A stretch of DNA of 9,668 bases from an uncultured Lachnospiraceae bacterium (GCA_946611525.1 CAMODS010000039.1:1-9668); one strand, 5' to 3'; counted from the first letter of the stretch, positions 1 through 6,787 are shown. The notes: generated from the sequence alone by a model not told the origin. Numbers and translations: made by a program.

Positions 1-280
1 CCTTTGCATCACTGTCGTTGTAAACATAGACCTTTACCACGACCTCCTGAGGTGCAACAGCCCGTGAAGCGGCGCTTTCCTCTATCGGTGCACTTTTGTC
101 TGCAGTTTCCTCCACAGGATGATCACCATCCACGGCCTCATCCAACGATGCATTATCATGTGTAGTCTCAACCTCATCACAGGATCCTGCACTCTCAAAA
201 TAGGACTCTTTTCCACAGCCGGATAAAGCCGCCGATACCATAATAAAAAGAGCGGCTATGATCAGTATTGTCTTTTTCAT
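1..280 (-). CDS. Putative lipoprotein, N-terminal part only
   Basis: The reading frame opens with an ATG at 280 and runs off the left edge after 93 codons. The start is well supported: AAGGGAGGT (287-295) lies 6 nt upstream, and a promoter lies further up. Residues 1-21 form a lipoprotein signal (MKKTILIIAALF then a hydrophobic core) ending in the lipobox LSGC, so Cys22 should be lipidated and the protein held on the outer face of the membrane. Residues about 25-75 are a Glu/Asp/Ser/Ala-rich, low-complexity spacer, as is common between a lipid anchor and a folded domain. From about residue 80 a beta-strand-like stretch begins (VVVKVYVYN), probably the start of the functional domain, which lies outside the window. 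No family can be assigned. It is divergent from the AP2 gene. Confidence 0.85.
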   Translation of the reverse strand, partial: MKKTILIIAALFIMVSAALSGCGKESYFESAGSCDEVETTHDNASLDEAVDGDHPVEETADKSAPIEESAASRAVAPQEVVVKVYVYNDSDAK

Positions 281-331
281 AAATGGACCTCCCTTATGCC
301 GTCGGAGATCCGATGTTTGATCATTCACCTT

Positions 332-360
332 ATTCTAATCTAATTTTATGAAAATAACAA
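332..360 (-). promoter_or_regulatory. Sigma-A-like promoter of the lipoprotein gene
   Basis: On the minus strand, TTGTTA (355-360) is followed after exactly 17 bp by TAGAAT (332-337). This gives a leader of about 45 nt before the lipoprotein ATG at 280, with room for its strong ribosome binding site. The match is by eye to the housekeeping consensus. Confidence 0.6.
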
Positions 361-361
361 G

Positions 362-390
362 TTGAATATATCTAAAATATTCGTTATGAT
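362..390 (+). promoter_or_regulatory. Sigma-A-like promoter of the AP2 gene
   Basis: TTGAAT (362-367) and TATGAT (385-390) are separated by 17 bp. Transcription would be expected to start about 7 nt after the -10 box, at or next to the A of the ATG at 397, giving a leaderless mRNA. The -35 box is only 1 bp from the -35 box of the divergent lipoprotein promoter. Confidence 0.6.
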
Positions 391-396
391 TGACTC

Positions 397-1206
397 ATGA
401 AAGCAGGTGTATATAGTGCAAAAAAGAAAAGCGGCGAGACTTATTTCCGTGCCAATATCACCAGAAACGGAAAGCACATCAGCCTCGGAAGCTTTGCCAC
501 AGAAGATGAGGCTTCAGGGGCGTATGAGGATGCGCGGGCCATTTTTGCAAATGAGGACATTACCCTGCTCAATCTTAAAAGTCATATTAAAGATCTGCAC
601 ATAGACAAGGCTATCACCGTCATAAATTTCAGGGACAACCACATCTACATAAAGACACCCATATACTTGGGAACCGGCTTTTTTACTTACTTCCTGGATG
701 GTGTAGGAGAGCTTAAGTTTGACAATGACGACCTCTTTTATTACAGCTCACACAGGATACTGGTCCATGACGGTCATCTGTATGTAAATGACTATGGTAT
801 GCAGTACGGCATACTTGCCAGATACGGTATCAAAAACTTTGCCGTGCCGGGACGTGACTATTCTTTTGCAAACGGAGATGAGCTGGATTTCAGGCACCAG
901 AATATCATAGTGATAAACAAATACCACGGCGTCCGTCAGGAGACCTACCACGGGATCCCTGTGCATGCCGCACGGATACATATCAACGGAGAATACCTTA
1001 TCGGCAGGTTTCCTACAGACTCCGAAGCCGCCGTAGCCTACAATAAAGCAGTTGATGCCGCGACGGATCACGGCATCAGAAAAAACTTTATTCAAAACTA
1101 TGTCCTGGAGTACACTCCCAAGGAATATGCGGATATCTATACCCGTATCGCCCTGCCGGATAAATACCTGGCGTATCTTAAAGATTCTTCGCTACGCTTA
1201 AGATGA
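397..1206 (+). CDS. Double AP2-domain protein with a degenerate HNH-like core
   Basis: This 269-residue protein is probably a DNA-binding protein. Residues 3-50 read as an AP2 domain (GVYSAKKKSG, YFRANI, GKHISLGSF, then an EDEA..AYE helix). Residues about 176-221 are a second AP2 domain (YHGVR, ARIHINGEYLIGRF, SEAAVAYNKAVD). Between them, about 108-174, the layout resembles HNH_3-type homing endonucleases: a DDLF..Y strand-turn, a short GHLYV hairpin, then FANGDELDFRHQNIIVI where active enzymes have an HINGxxLDNRxxNLRI-like motif. The first catalytic His is Phe157 here, so nuclease activity is unlikely. The start is firm: an in-frame TGA lies two codons upstream and the first AP2 domain begins at residue 3-4. 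There is no Shine-Dalgarno sequence. The last seven residues (DSSLRLR) are encoded by an inverted repeat. It could be a transcription regulator or a relic of a mobile nuclease gene; its targets are unknown. Confidence 0.85.
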   Translation: MKAGVYSAKKKSGETYFRANITRNGKHISLGSFATEDEASGAYEDARAIFANEDITLLNLKSHIKDLHIDKAITVINFRDNHIYIKTPIYLGTGFFTYFLDGVGELKFDNDDLFYYSSHRILVHDGHLYVNDYGMQYGILARYGIKNFAVPGRDYSFANGDELDFRHQNIIVINKYHGVRQETYHGIPVHAARIHINGEYLIGRFPTDSEAAVAYNKAVDAATDHGIRKNFIQNYVLEYTPKEYADIYTRIALPDKYLAYLKDSSLRLR

Positions 1207-1244
1207 CAACCGGTCATCCTGAGGGCACAGCCCGAAGGATCCTT
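1181..1244. repeat. Imperfect inverted repeat between convergent genes
   Basis: The left arm (1181-1207, AAGATTCTTCG...GATGAC) and right arm (1213-1244, GTCATCCTGAG...GGATCCTT) are imperfect inverted copies around a 5-nt centre. The innermost GATGAC/GTCATC pairing is perfect. The element ends exactly where the thrC stop codon begins and supplies the last codons and stop of the AP2 gene. From memory, arms of the type TCATCCTGAG...GAAGGATC occur as dispersed intergenic repeats in many bacteria. It may also act as a bidirectional terminator, although no clean T-run follows. Confidence 0.65.
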
Positions 1245-2744
1245 CTACTTCAAAAACTCCTTAACCTCATCAGCCATAGCATCCACGTCACACACAATAT
1301 CATGCAGCACCTCTGCGTCGAAAAGCTCCTTAACAGCGTTCGGTATCTCAACCCCTGATATGGTCTGAAGCTTTTTGGTAAGCTCAAGATCAGACTTGTC
1401 ATTGAGCCTTCCCAGATCCTCTGTTTTAGCCAGAGCCTCCAGTACGTATCGGGTAAACTTATAGGGGCTTGCAGTGGAAGCAATGATCATGGGACTCTTT
1501 GCCGAGCTTCCTTCACGATACCTGTATGCAACTGCTGAAGCAACCGCTGTATGTGTGTCGATAACATATCCGGTAGTATGATATACCCTGCTTATCTCAT
1601 CAGCTGTGGCGTTTTCATTTGCAAAGCCACCATAAAAATCGGTCAGATGGCTTCTCATCTCATCAGTGATCTCATACTTGCCTGTATTCTTTAGCTGCTC
1701 CATAAACTCTGCAGTCTTTTTATCATCATCCCCTGTGATGTGGTATATAAGCCTCTCCAGGTTACTGGAGATCAAAATATCCATGGAGGGTGATGTGGTC
1801 AGTACAAATTCACGGTTCCTGTCATATACACCGGTGCCAAAGAAATCATAGAGCACCTTGTTCTCATTTGAAGCACAAACAAGCTTTCCTACGGGAAGCC
1901 CCATCTGCTTGGCATAGTAGCAGGCCAGGATGTTTCCAAAGTTTCCTGTGGGCACCGTCACATCCACAGTGTCGCCTGAGCTTATTATCTTATCCGCCAC
2001 CAATCTGGTATATGCATACACATAGTAGCAGATCTGGGGAACCAGTCGGCCTATATTGATGGAGTTTGCACTGGAGAGGATGTATCCTCTTTTCTTTAGC
2101 TCATCCTTTAATGCCTCGTCCCCGAATATCTTCTTTACTCCGGTCTGGGCCTGATCAAAATTGCCTCGGATGGCAATGACCCTGGTATTGTCTCCCTTCT
2201 GGGTCACCATCTGGCGCTCCTGGATAGGGCTGACCCCGTCTTTAGGGTAAAACACCACGATGCGTGTGCCGGGCACATCGGCAAAGCCCGCCAGAGCAGC
2301 CTTTCCGGTATCACCGGAGGTAGCTGTGAGGATTACTATCTCTTCCTTTACATTATTCTTTTTTGCTGCCGTAGTCATAAGATGAGGCAGGATGGAAAGT
2401 GCCATATCCTTAAATGCAATGGTGGCACCGTGGAAAAGCTCAAGATAATACACACCTGCTTCATTCCTGATAGGTGCTATTGCCGGTGTGTCAAACTTTT
2501 TGTCATAGGCCGCATCGATACAGGACTTTAGCTCCTCCTCCGTAAAATCTGTAAGGAAAAGCTTCATCACCTCATAGGCAACTCTCTGATACGAATAACC
2601 CGCCAATGTATCAAGGCCTATATCCAGCTTCGGGATCTCTGTGGGCACAAAAAGCCCTCCGTCTGTGGACAATCCCTGAAGTATAGCCTCTGAAGCTGTA
2701 GCAGTGATGTTTTTGTTTCTGGTACTTACATAATGTAATGACAT
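1245..2744 (-). CDS. thrC: Threonine synthase
   Basis: This cytoplasmic PLP enzyme converts O-phospho-L-homoserine to L-threonine and phosphate, the last step of threonine synthesis. The 499 residues fit the long form of the family. The N-terminus (MSLHYVSTRN, then GLSTDGGLFVP at about 24-34) is the usual N-terminal region. LFHGATIAFKDMA carries the PLP-binding lysine, Lys112. TATSGDTGKAALAGF (about 140-154) is the family signature, and NSINIGRLVPQ and VPTGNFGN are the expected downstream motifs. The gene looks intact to its TAG stop. The start is supported by GAGGAGAG a few bases upstream. This site lies in the 12-bp gap after the preceding secreted-protein gene, so the two are probably cotranscribed. 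No threonine attenuator or riboswitch is visible in front of it. The 3' end abuts the 1181-1244 repeat. Confidence 0.97.
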   Translation of the reverse strand: MSLHYVSTRNKNITATASEAILQGLSTDGGLFVPTEIPKLDIGLDTLAGYSYQRVAYEVMKLFLTDFTEEELKSCIDAAYDKKFDTPAIAPIRNEAGVYYLELFHGATIAFKDMALSILPHLMTTAAKKNNVKEEIVILTATSGDTGKAALAGFADVPGTRIVVFYPKDGVSPIQERQMVTQKGDNTRVIAIRGNFDQAQTGVKKIFGDEALKDELKKRGYILSSANSINIGRLVPQICYYVYAYTRLVADKIISSGDTVDVTVPTGNFGNILACYYAKQMGLPVGKLVCASNENKVLYDFFGTGVYDRNREFVLTTSPSMDILISSNLERLIYHITGDDDKKTAEFMEQLKNTGKYEITDEMRSHLTDFYGGFANENATADEISRVYHTTGYVIDTHTAVASAVAYRYREGSSAKSPMIIASTASPYKFTRYVLEALAKTEDLGRLNDKSDLELTKKLQTISGVEIPNAVKELFDAEVLHDIVCDVDAMADEVKEFLK

Positions 2745-2756
2745 GGTTTCTCTCCT

Positions 2757-3902
2757 CTATTTTAATTTGTTATATTCCCTCGCTGACAGGCTGCCGGACT
2801 TTATGGCAGAGTACTTACCATACATCCTGTTGCCAAAGGCATCCTTTACATATCCTCTGACCTGTACATAGTATGTTGGATAGATCCCCATTCGGATCCC
2901 TGATCTTATCTTTTTGCCGGTCACTCCGGTGCCTGCGGACAGATCGTAGTTCTTCTTTTTGGTGCCTGACTTCATATTTGAAGATCTGCTGATCCTCATG
3001 GTATAGCCGTCTATGGCGCCGCCATTTTTTACGGACACCGTAGCAGTGGCATAGTTGTCATACAGCCACGACTCCGTGCCATACATTTTCACCTCTGTCA
3101 CCTTAGGCTTTTTAATGGACAGTGCACTCTTTTTAAAGGATAAAACATAATCCCCGCCCACTGAATTTGTCACAGTACCGTCATCTGAAGCAGTTGTGGT
3201 GCCTGCCACCCTGATGTAGTAGAGTCCCTTTTTCAGATTGAGTGTGATACTGTTTTTTGATCCGGTATCAAAGCAGTCCAGGCTCTCTCCCTTTTCATTG
3301 TAGAGATCCACATCCCAGCTCCTGCTCTGTCCGTCCACTACTGCAGGGCCAAAGGTAAGCTTTGCCTTTGCGGCTTTTGAAACTCTAAATTTGTAAAAGT
3401 CCACATCTGAGCTTCTGGATATACTGCCGTAGTAATCTGTATCGGAGATGATACTGTCCGCCTTTTCAGAGGTGTCATTATTCTCGGTCTCCCAGTTTTG
3501 CGTCGTTGAAAAACCAAAGGTGATCTTGAAGGAAGCATCCCATCCCCGGTATGCCGGCTCCACTATGAGATAAAAGGTCTCTCCGGCTGATGCTCCATAG
3601 GAAGGCATACTGTATGCAGATCCTGTCTGTGGATCTACCACAACCTTTCCATCCGCATCCTTTAGGGTGGTGGTGATGGTGTAATTGTCTCCCTGGGCGG
3701 TGGTTGCCACTTCGATGGTTATCTTTCCTGCCTCGGTGGTGGTAAACTTGTACATCTTTGAATCACCGCTGTTTGAAAGCTTTACGGTAACCGAAGTGTT
3801 AAGCTTCGCATCTGTGGCAGTTGTCTTGGCAGAAACCGCTCCCGACGGCATCAGACCAATCACTATAAGCAGACTCAGTAAAAATAAGATTATCCTTTTC
3901 AT
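2757..3902 (-). CDS. Secreted protein with two PPC-like domains and an Fn3-like domain
   Basis: The start at 3902 gives 381 residues and is chosen because AGGAG lies 6 nt upstream. An in-frame ATG at 3935 would add 11 residues but has no ribosome binding site. The N-terminus is a classical signal peptide (MKRIILFLLSLLIVIGLMP) with likely cleavage after AVSA; no lipobox is present. Two beta-sandwich units follow that resemble bacterial pre-peptidase C-terminal (PPC) domains: about 35-135, and about 140-255 with ETENNDTSEKAD, DYYGSI, DVDFYKF and GLYYIRV as hallmarks. About 265-370 looks Fn3-like, with a YYVQVRGYVKD...YGKYS strand pair. No peptidase or other catalytic domain is seen, so a binding or adhesion role outside the cell is an inference. 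It precedes thrC by 12 bp. Confidence 0.88.
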   Translation of the reverse strand: MKRIILFLLSLLIVIGLMPSGAVSAKTTATDAKLNTSVTVKLSNSGDSKMYKFTTTEAGKITIEVATTAQGDNYTITTTLKDADGKVVVDPQTGSAYSMPSYGASAGETFYLIVEPAYRGWDASFKITFGFSTTQNWETENNDTSEKADSIISDTDYYGSISRSSDVDFYKFRVSKAAKAKLTFGPAVVDGQSRSWDVDLYNEKGESLDCFDTGSKNSITLNLKKGLYYIRVAGTTTASDDGTVTNSVGGDYVLSFKKSALSIKKPKVTEVKMYGTESWLYDNYATATVSVKNGGAIDGYTMRISRSSNMKSGTKKKNYDLSAGTGVTGKKIRSGIRMGIYPTYYVQVRGYVKDAFGNRMYGKYSAIKSGSLSAREYNKLK

Positions 3903-3961
3903 AACCGGACTCCTTTTAAATCTACCAAATTGCATCTATAAAACCAGCTAATAGTAACATA

Positions 3962-4058
3962 AAACGCCGTAAACCGCAACAAACCCGCCAAAAATGACGG
4001 GTTGATTTCAGCACTTTTTTCATTTTATAACAATAAAGCGTCAGTCACCCGGCGTTTT
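3962..4058. repeat. Widely spaced inverted repeat after cbiO
   Basis: AAAACGCCG at 3961-3969 is mirrored by CGGCGTTTT at 4050-4058. Beyond these, ACAT and ATGT continue the symmetry after a single extra base. The right arm runs into the cbiO stop codon. The roughly 80 bp inside hold the candidate terminator. It may be the base of a larger 3'-end structure or the ends of a small element; both are inferences. Confidence 0.4.
3982..4003 (-). terminator. Candidate terminator of the cbiMQO operon
   Basis: A 6-bp stem, AACCCG (minus-strand reading) with CGGGTT, encloses a 10-nt loop, about 55 bp past the cbiO stop and upstream of the secreted-protein gene. The T-run after the stem on the minus strand is poor (TGTTGCGGTTT), so the hairpin is plausible by position but weak by sequence. 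Confidence 0.4.
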
Positions 4059-4831
4059 CATGTAGTCAGGCGGATGTCCCTTCTGGCAAGTGAAAGGGGA
4101 AGCTCGAGTCCATGGTCACATAAAAGCTTTTCGTCCGAAAGGATCTTTTCACTTTCACCATCCGCTATTATCCTGCCTTCATCCAAAAGTATGGTCCGGG
4201 GACAGGTATCTAAAATGAAATCCAAATCGTGAGAGGTGATAAGCTTTAAGGCATCAATCTCATTTAAAATAGAGATCAGATTTTTGCGGTTTCTGGGATC
4301 AAGGGCTATAGATGGTTCATCCATTATGATCACATCCGGCTTCATGGATAAAATCGTTGCTATTGCCGCCAGCTTTTTCTCCCCTCCCGAAAGTTTGTAA
4401 TTGTGCTTTTTTCTCAGATCCTCTATGTGCACCTTCGCCAAAGCCTCGTTTACGCAGGCCAGAACCTCTTCCTCAGAAAGGCCGTAGTTTCTCGGTCCAA
4501 AGGCCACATCCTCTTCCACCGTGGATAAAAAAAGCTGGTTGTCCGAGTCCTGGAAAACATAGCCGATATGCTCCCTGATATGCTTTAGGTTATCCTTTTT
4601 TACGGCATGGTTTGCTATCGTCACACTGCCCTCATACTCCGGCAAAAGACCCACTAAAATCTTCATAAGAGTGGACTTCCCGATACCGTTGGCTCCTATT
4701 ATTCCTATACTTTCTCCCGATTCGGCAGAAAACGTCACATCAGATAGTACTTCATTATTATCCTCATATGAAAAACTCAGATGATCGATCTTTAAGAGAT
4801 TTTTTATATCTTTTCCATGTCCCGACTGCAT
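4058..4831 (-). CDS. cbiO: Cobalt/nickel ECF transporter ATP-binding protein CbiO
   Basis: This is the cytoplasmic ATPase that powers Co2+/Ni2+ uptake with CbiQ and CbiM. All ABC motifs are intact in 257 residues: Walker A GANGIGKST (46-54), Q-loop YVFQDSDNQLF with Gln94, signature LSGGE (147-151), Walker B VIIMDEP (167-173) and the switch His201 in TSHD. The FQDSDNQLF and AFGPRN stretches are typical of ECF-type ATPases. The C-terminus (HGLELPLSLAR) fits the CbiO subgroup. It is the last gene of the operon, 43 bp after cbiQ. The start is unusual. The well-placed ribosome binding site just after cbiQ points to an ATG at 4852 in the same frame, but a TGA at 4835-4837 interrupts, leaving the ATG at 4831 as the first usable start with only weak ribosome-binding sequence. 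Confidence 0.95.
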   Translation of the reverse strand: MQSGHGKDIKNLLKIDHLSFSYEDNNEVLSDVTFSAESGESIGIIGANGIGKSTLMKILVGLLPEYEGSVTIANHAVKKDNLKHIREHIGYVFQDSDNQLFLSTVEEDVAFGPRNYGLSEEEVLACVNEALAKVHIEDLRKKHNYKLSGGEKKLAAIATILSMKPDVIIMDEPSIALDPRNRKNLISILNEIDALKLITSHDLDFILDTCPRTILLDEGRIIADGESEKILSDEKLLCDHGLELPLSLARRDIRLTT

Positions 4832-4834
4832 ATA

Positions 4835-4852
4835 TCACACAGGATCCGCCAT
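4835..4852 (-). other. Five-codon leader ORF in frame with cbiO
   Basis: ATG at 4852 encodes MADPV and stops at TGA (4835-4837). It is preceded by GGAG (4861-4864) at 8 nt and AGGAG (4866-4870). The stop is separated from the cbiO ATG by one codon and is in the same frame. It could allow termination-reinitiation into cbiO, or mark a mutated former start of cbiO. Confidence 0.4.
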
Positions 4853-4874
4853 ACAAGCGACTCCGCTCCTTTCT

Positions 4875-5696
4875 TCAAACAAACAGACTTCCTATAACGT
4901 AAATAAGATCAGTATACCTCATAAGTAAAAACACGGTAATAAAAATAACCGGATAAAATATATCTGAAAGTGTCGGCCTTTTTACCGAAAGTGAAAAATC
5001 TCCGTTGAACCCACGTAACAGCATACTGTCATATACCGCCGTTGCCCGGTCCATACTGCGCAAAAGCCACTGTCCCACTAAAGTACCCCAGGCCTTGTAA
5101 TGAATGCCCTTTTGTGAGGGTGCACGAAGGGAATAGGCATCAGAAATGCGTCCTGCCTCCTCTCCCATTATGATAAAATACCTGTCTATAAGAAGCACCA
5201 CCATGATCACTATCTTTGGTACATGCAGGATCCTTAAAGCTCCGCAGATATCCTCTATGGATGTAGTTGCAATAAGGATATATGCCGAAAGAACAGCATA
5301 AAGACCTTTTATAAGAAGTGTAAGCATGGATATCATCCCCCCGGTAACGGTAATGCCACCTAAAGTTGCCACAGGTATCCTGTCAAAAAAAGGATTAAAA
5401 ATACCCACAAAAAGTACCAGCGGCAGGATCAGACGCATGCGATACAGACCGTCCAAAAAGGACAGTTCTCCCACCACAAATCCAAATATCAGGTATATGC
5501 CCATGGATAGTGTAGGGATCAAAGCATATTTCGGGAATGATACCGTTGTCAGAATGAACATAACAGAAACAAGCAATTTGCCCAAAGGATGAAGCCTGTT
5601 CATCCAATGGGCTCGTTGCTGCAGTGTATGTATTGTATGGAGTTCATACAGCCTCGCAGAAATTCCGCGTGACTTAAATGACCGGATCTGTCTCAT
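4875..5696 (-). CDS. cbiQ: Cobalt/nickel ECF transporter T component CbiQ
   Basis: CbiQ is the transmembrane coupling protein that transmits ATP-driven movement from CbiO to the metal-binding CbiM. In 273 residues it shows the family's N-terminal motif (AHWMNRLHPLGKLL, 29-42), about five hydrophobic segments (roughly 41-58, 60-76, 88-103, 118-143 and 160-175) and a final one at about 247-272. Two cytoplasmic coupling motifs with the expected Arg are present: DAYSLRA (186-192) and SMLLRGF (224-230). The start at 5696 lies inside the 3' end of cbiM, giving a 23-bp overlap, with no strong ribosome binding site, so translation is probably coupled to cbiM. The roughly 24 residues before the first motif are a little longer than usual, but no other good start exists. 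Confidence 0.93.
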   Translation of the reverse strand: MRQIRSFKSRGISARLYELHTIHTLQQRAHWMNRLHPLGKLLVSVMFILTTVSFPKYALIPTLSMGIYLIFGFVVGELSFLDGLYRMRLILPLVLFVGIFNPFFDRIPVATLGGITVTGGMISMLTLLIKGLYAVLSAYILIATTSIEDICGALRILHVPKIVIMVVLLIDRYFIIMGEEAGRISDAYSLRAPSQKGIHYKAWGTLVGQWLLRSMDRATAVYDSMLLRGFNGDFSLSVKRPTLSDIFYPVIFITVFLLMRYTDLIYVIGSLFV

Positions 5697-6687
5697 TCTT
5701 TTTATTGCCGAAGAACTTAAATGCCATGCAGGCTCCTACTGTCACCGCCACGACCACAAGGGCTCCCACTATACCGGAAAAGCTGGTGCCTGCGGCACTG
5801 TCGCTGTTTGCAAAGGCATAATCAGGCAAAAGTGATGTGGTCTCCTGTATAGCCTGTGCCTTCTCATATGCACCACCTGCTGCCTCAAGCTCGCTGGTGC
5901 CTGCCACCTGCTCCATGGACCACTCAAGTCCATCGGGATAAGCAGAAGCAAACAGGGAAACTCCGCCGCCGCAAACTGCAGCTGCCACCGCAAGAGTGAT
6001 TATCGTAGCCTTAAATGTAAGCCGGCCCTCTGTTTCACTCTTTTCGCCTACGCCCCACAAAAGCTCAGGACGTGCCTCATATATAAAGATCAAAACTGCT
6101 GCTGTGATCAGGCCTTCCACTGCGCCGATCGCCAGATGGATGGGCTGCATTGTAGCTACGAAAAATGAGAACGGAAGCTCACTGACACCTGAGAGTAATG
6201 TCTCGAGTGATACAGAGAATGCTCCAAGCTGAAGTGTAACAACACATCCTAAAACAGATGCCAAAAGGATCTTTCCGCGGCTGGCACCCTTTTTCATCAT
6301 AGGTCTCCAAAACACCAATGCACCGATAAAGCAGCCATAAAATGCCATGTTCCACACATTGCACCCCAAGGCTAAAAGACCTCCGTCGGCAAACAAAAGG
6401 CATTGGACTAATAGCACTCCTATCATGGTAAGGAATCCTGCAAAGGGACCAAGGAGCGCAGAAAGCATCATCCCTCCGCAAAGGTGTCCGGATGATCCTG
6501 TCCCGGGTATGGTAAAGTTTAACATCTGGGTAGCAAATACAAAAGCACCCATAACTCCCATAACAGGGATCTTTTTCGGGGTATTCTCATCCCTGACGTA
6601 TTTAACCGAAACTCCTGCTGCCACCGTTGATAATGCGTACATGGTACCTGCCACTGCCGGCGATACCAAAGCGTCTGCCATATGCAT
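5674..6687 (-). CDS. cbiM: Cobalt/nickel ECF substrate-binding permease CbiM with C-terminal PDGLE segment
   Basis: This membrane protein selects Co2+ or Ni2+ for the CbiMQO transporter. The 337 residues start MHMADA, which puts His2 next to the free N-terminus, the metal ligand arrangement known for CbiM/NikM. IPGTGSSGHLCGG places the further ligand candidate at His68. QCLLFADGGLLALGCNVWNM (about 95-113) and the multiple membrane helices complete the CbiM core, up to about residue 210. After a soluble stretch there is another helix (226-248), PDGLEWSMEQ at 251-260, and a final helix (about 305-324). This is a CbiN/NikN-like PDGLE module fused to CbiM, which explains the lack of a separate cbiN. 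AAGGAGAG supports the start. Cobalt versus nickel cannot be decided from sequence. Confidence 0.93.
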   Translation of the reverse strand: MHMADALVSPAVAGTMYALSTVAAGVSVKYVRDENTPKKIPVMGVMGAFVFATQMLNFTIPGTGSSGHLCGGMMLSALLGPFAGFLTMIGVLLVQCLLFADGGLLALGCNVWNMAFYGCFIGALVFWRPMMKKGASRGKILLASVLGCVVTLQLGAFSVSLETLLSGVSELPFSFFVATMQPIHLAIGAVEGLITAAVLIFIYEARPELLWGVGEKSETEGRLTFKATIITLAVAAAVCGGGVSLFASAYPDGLEWSMEQVAGTSELEAAGGAYEKAQAIQETTSLLPDYAFANSDSAAGTSFSGIVGALVVVAVTVGACMAFKFFGNKKNETDPVI

Positions 6688-6699
6688 ATTTCTCTCTCC

Positions 6700-6784
6700 T
6701 TAAAAAATAAACTTCGCAGGCAAAGCTTTCAAACTGCTGCCAAACGATCATCTGCAACAGTTTTCTTAAGCCAGCCTCCGAAGT
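6700..6784 (-). promoter_or_regulatory. Structured leader of cbiM: long hairpin plus T-rich run
   Basis: On the minus strand the outer arms ACTTCG (6779-6784) and CGAAGT (6711-6716) pair, continued by AGGC/GCCT after one mismatch and by GCTT/AAGC. A 10-bp inner stem pairs 6754-6763 with 6731-6740 (one G-U) around a 13-nt loop. The structure covers the first 74 nt of the predicted transcript and is followed by TTATTTTTT, then the cbiM ribosome binding site. It resembles an attenuator or a metal- or cofactor-sensing leader. It shows no cobalamin riboswitch B12 box, and I see none of the NiCo riboswitch motifs I remember. Confidence 0.55.
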
Positions 6785-6787
6785 CAG

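Noticed and set aside
1..280. ComEA- or GerM-like domain in the partial lipoprotein
   Set aside because: Only about a dozen residues of the folded part are visible, which is too little to support any family.
748..1095. A 115-codon minus-strand frame opposite the AP2 gene
   Set aside because: The plus-strand frame has clear AP2 domains. The antisense frame has no ribosome binding site or family features.
3903..3935. Longer N-terminus (start at 3935) for the secreted PPC protein
   Set aside because: It has no ribosome binding site and would put a charged extension before a classical signal peptide. AGGAG points to 3902.
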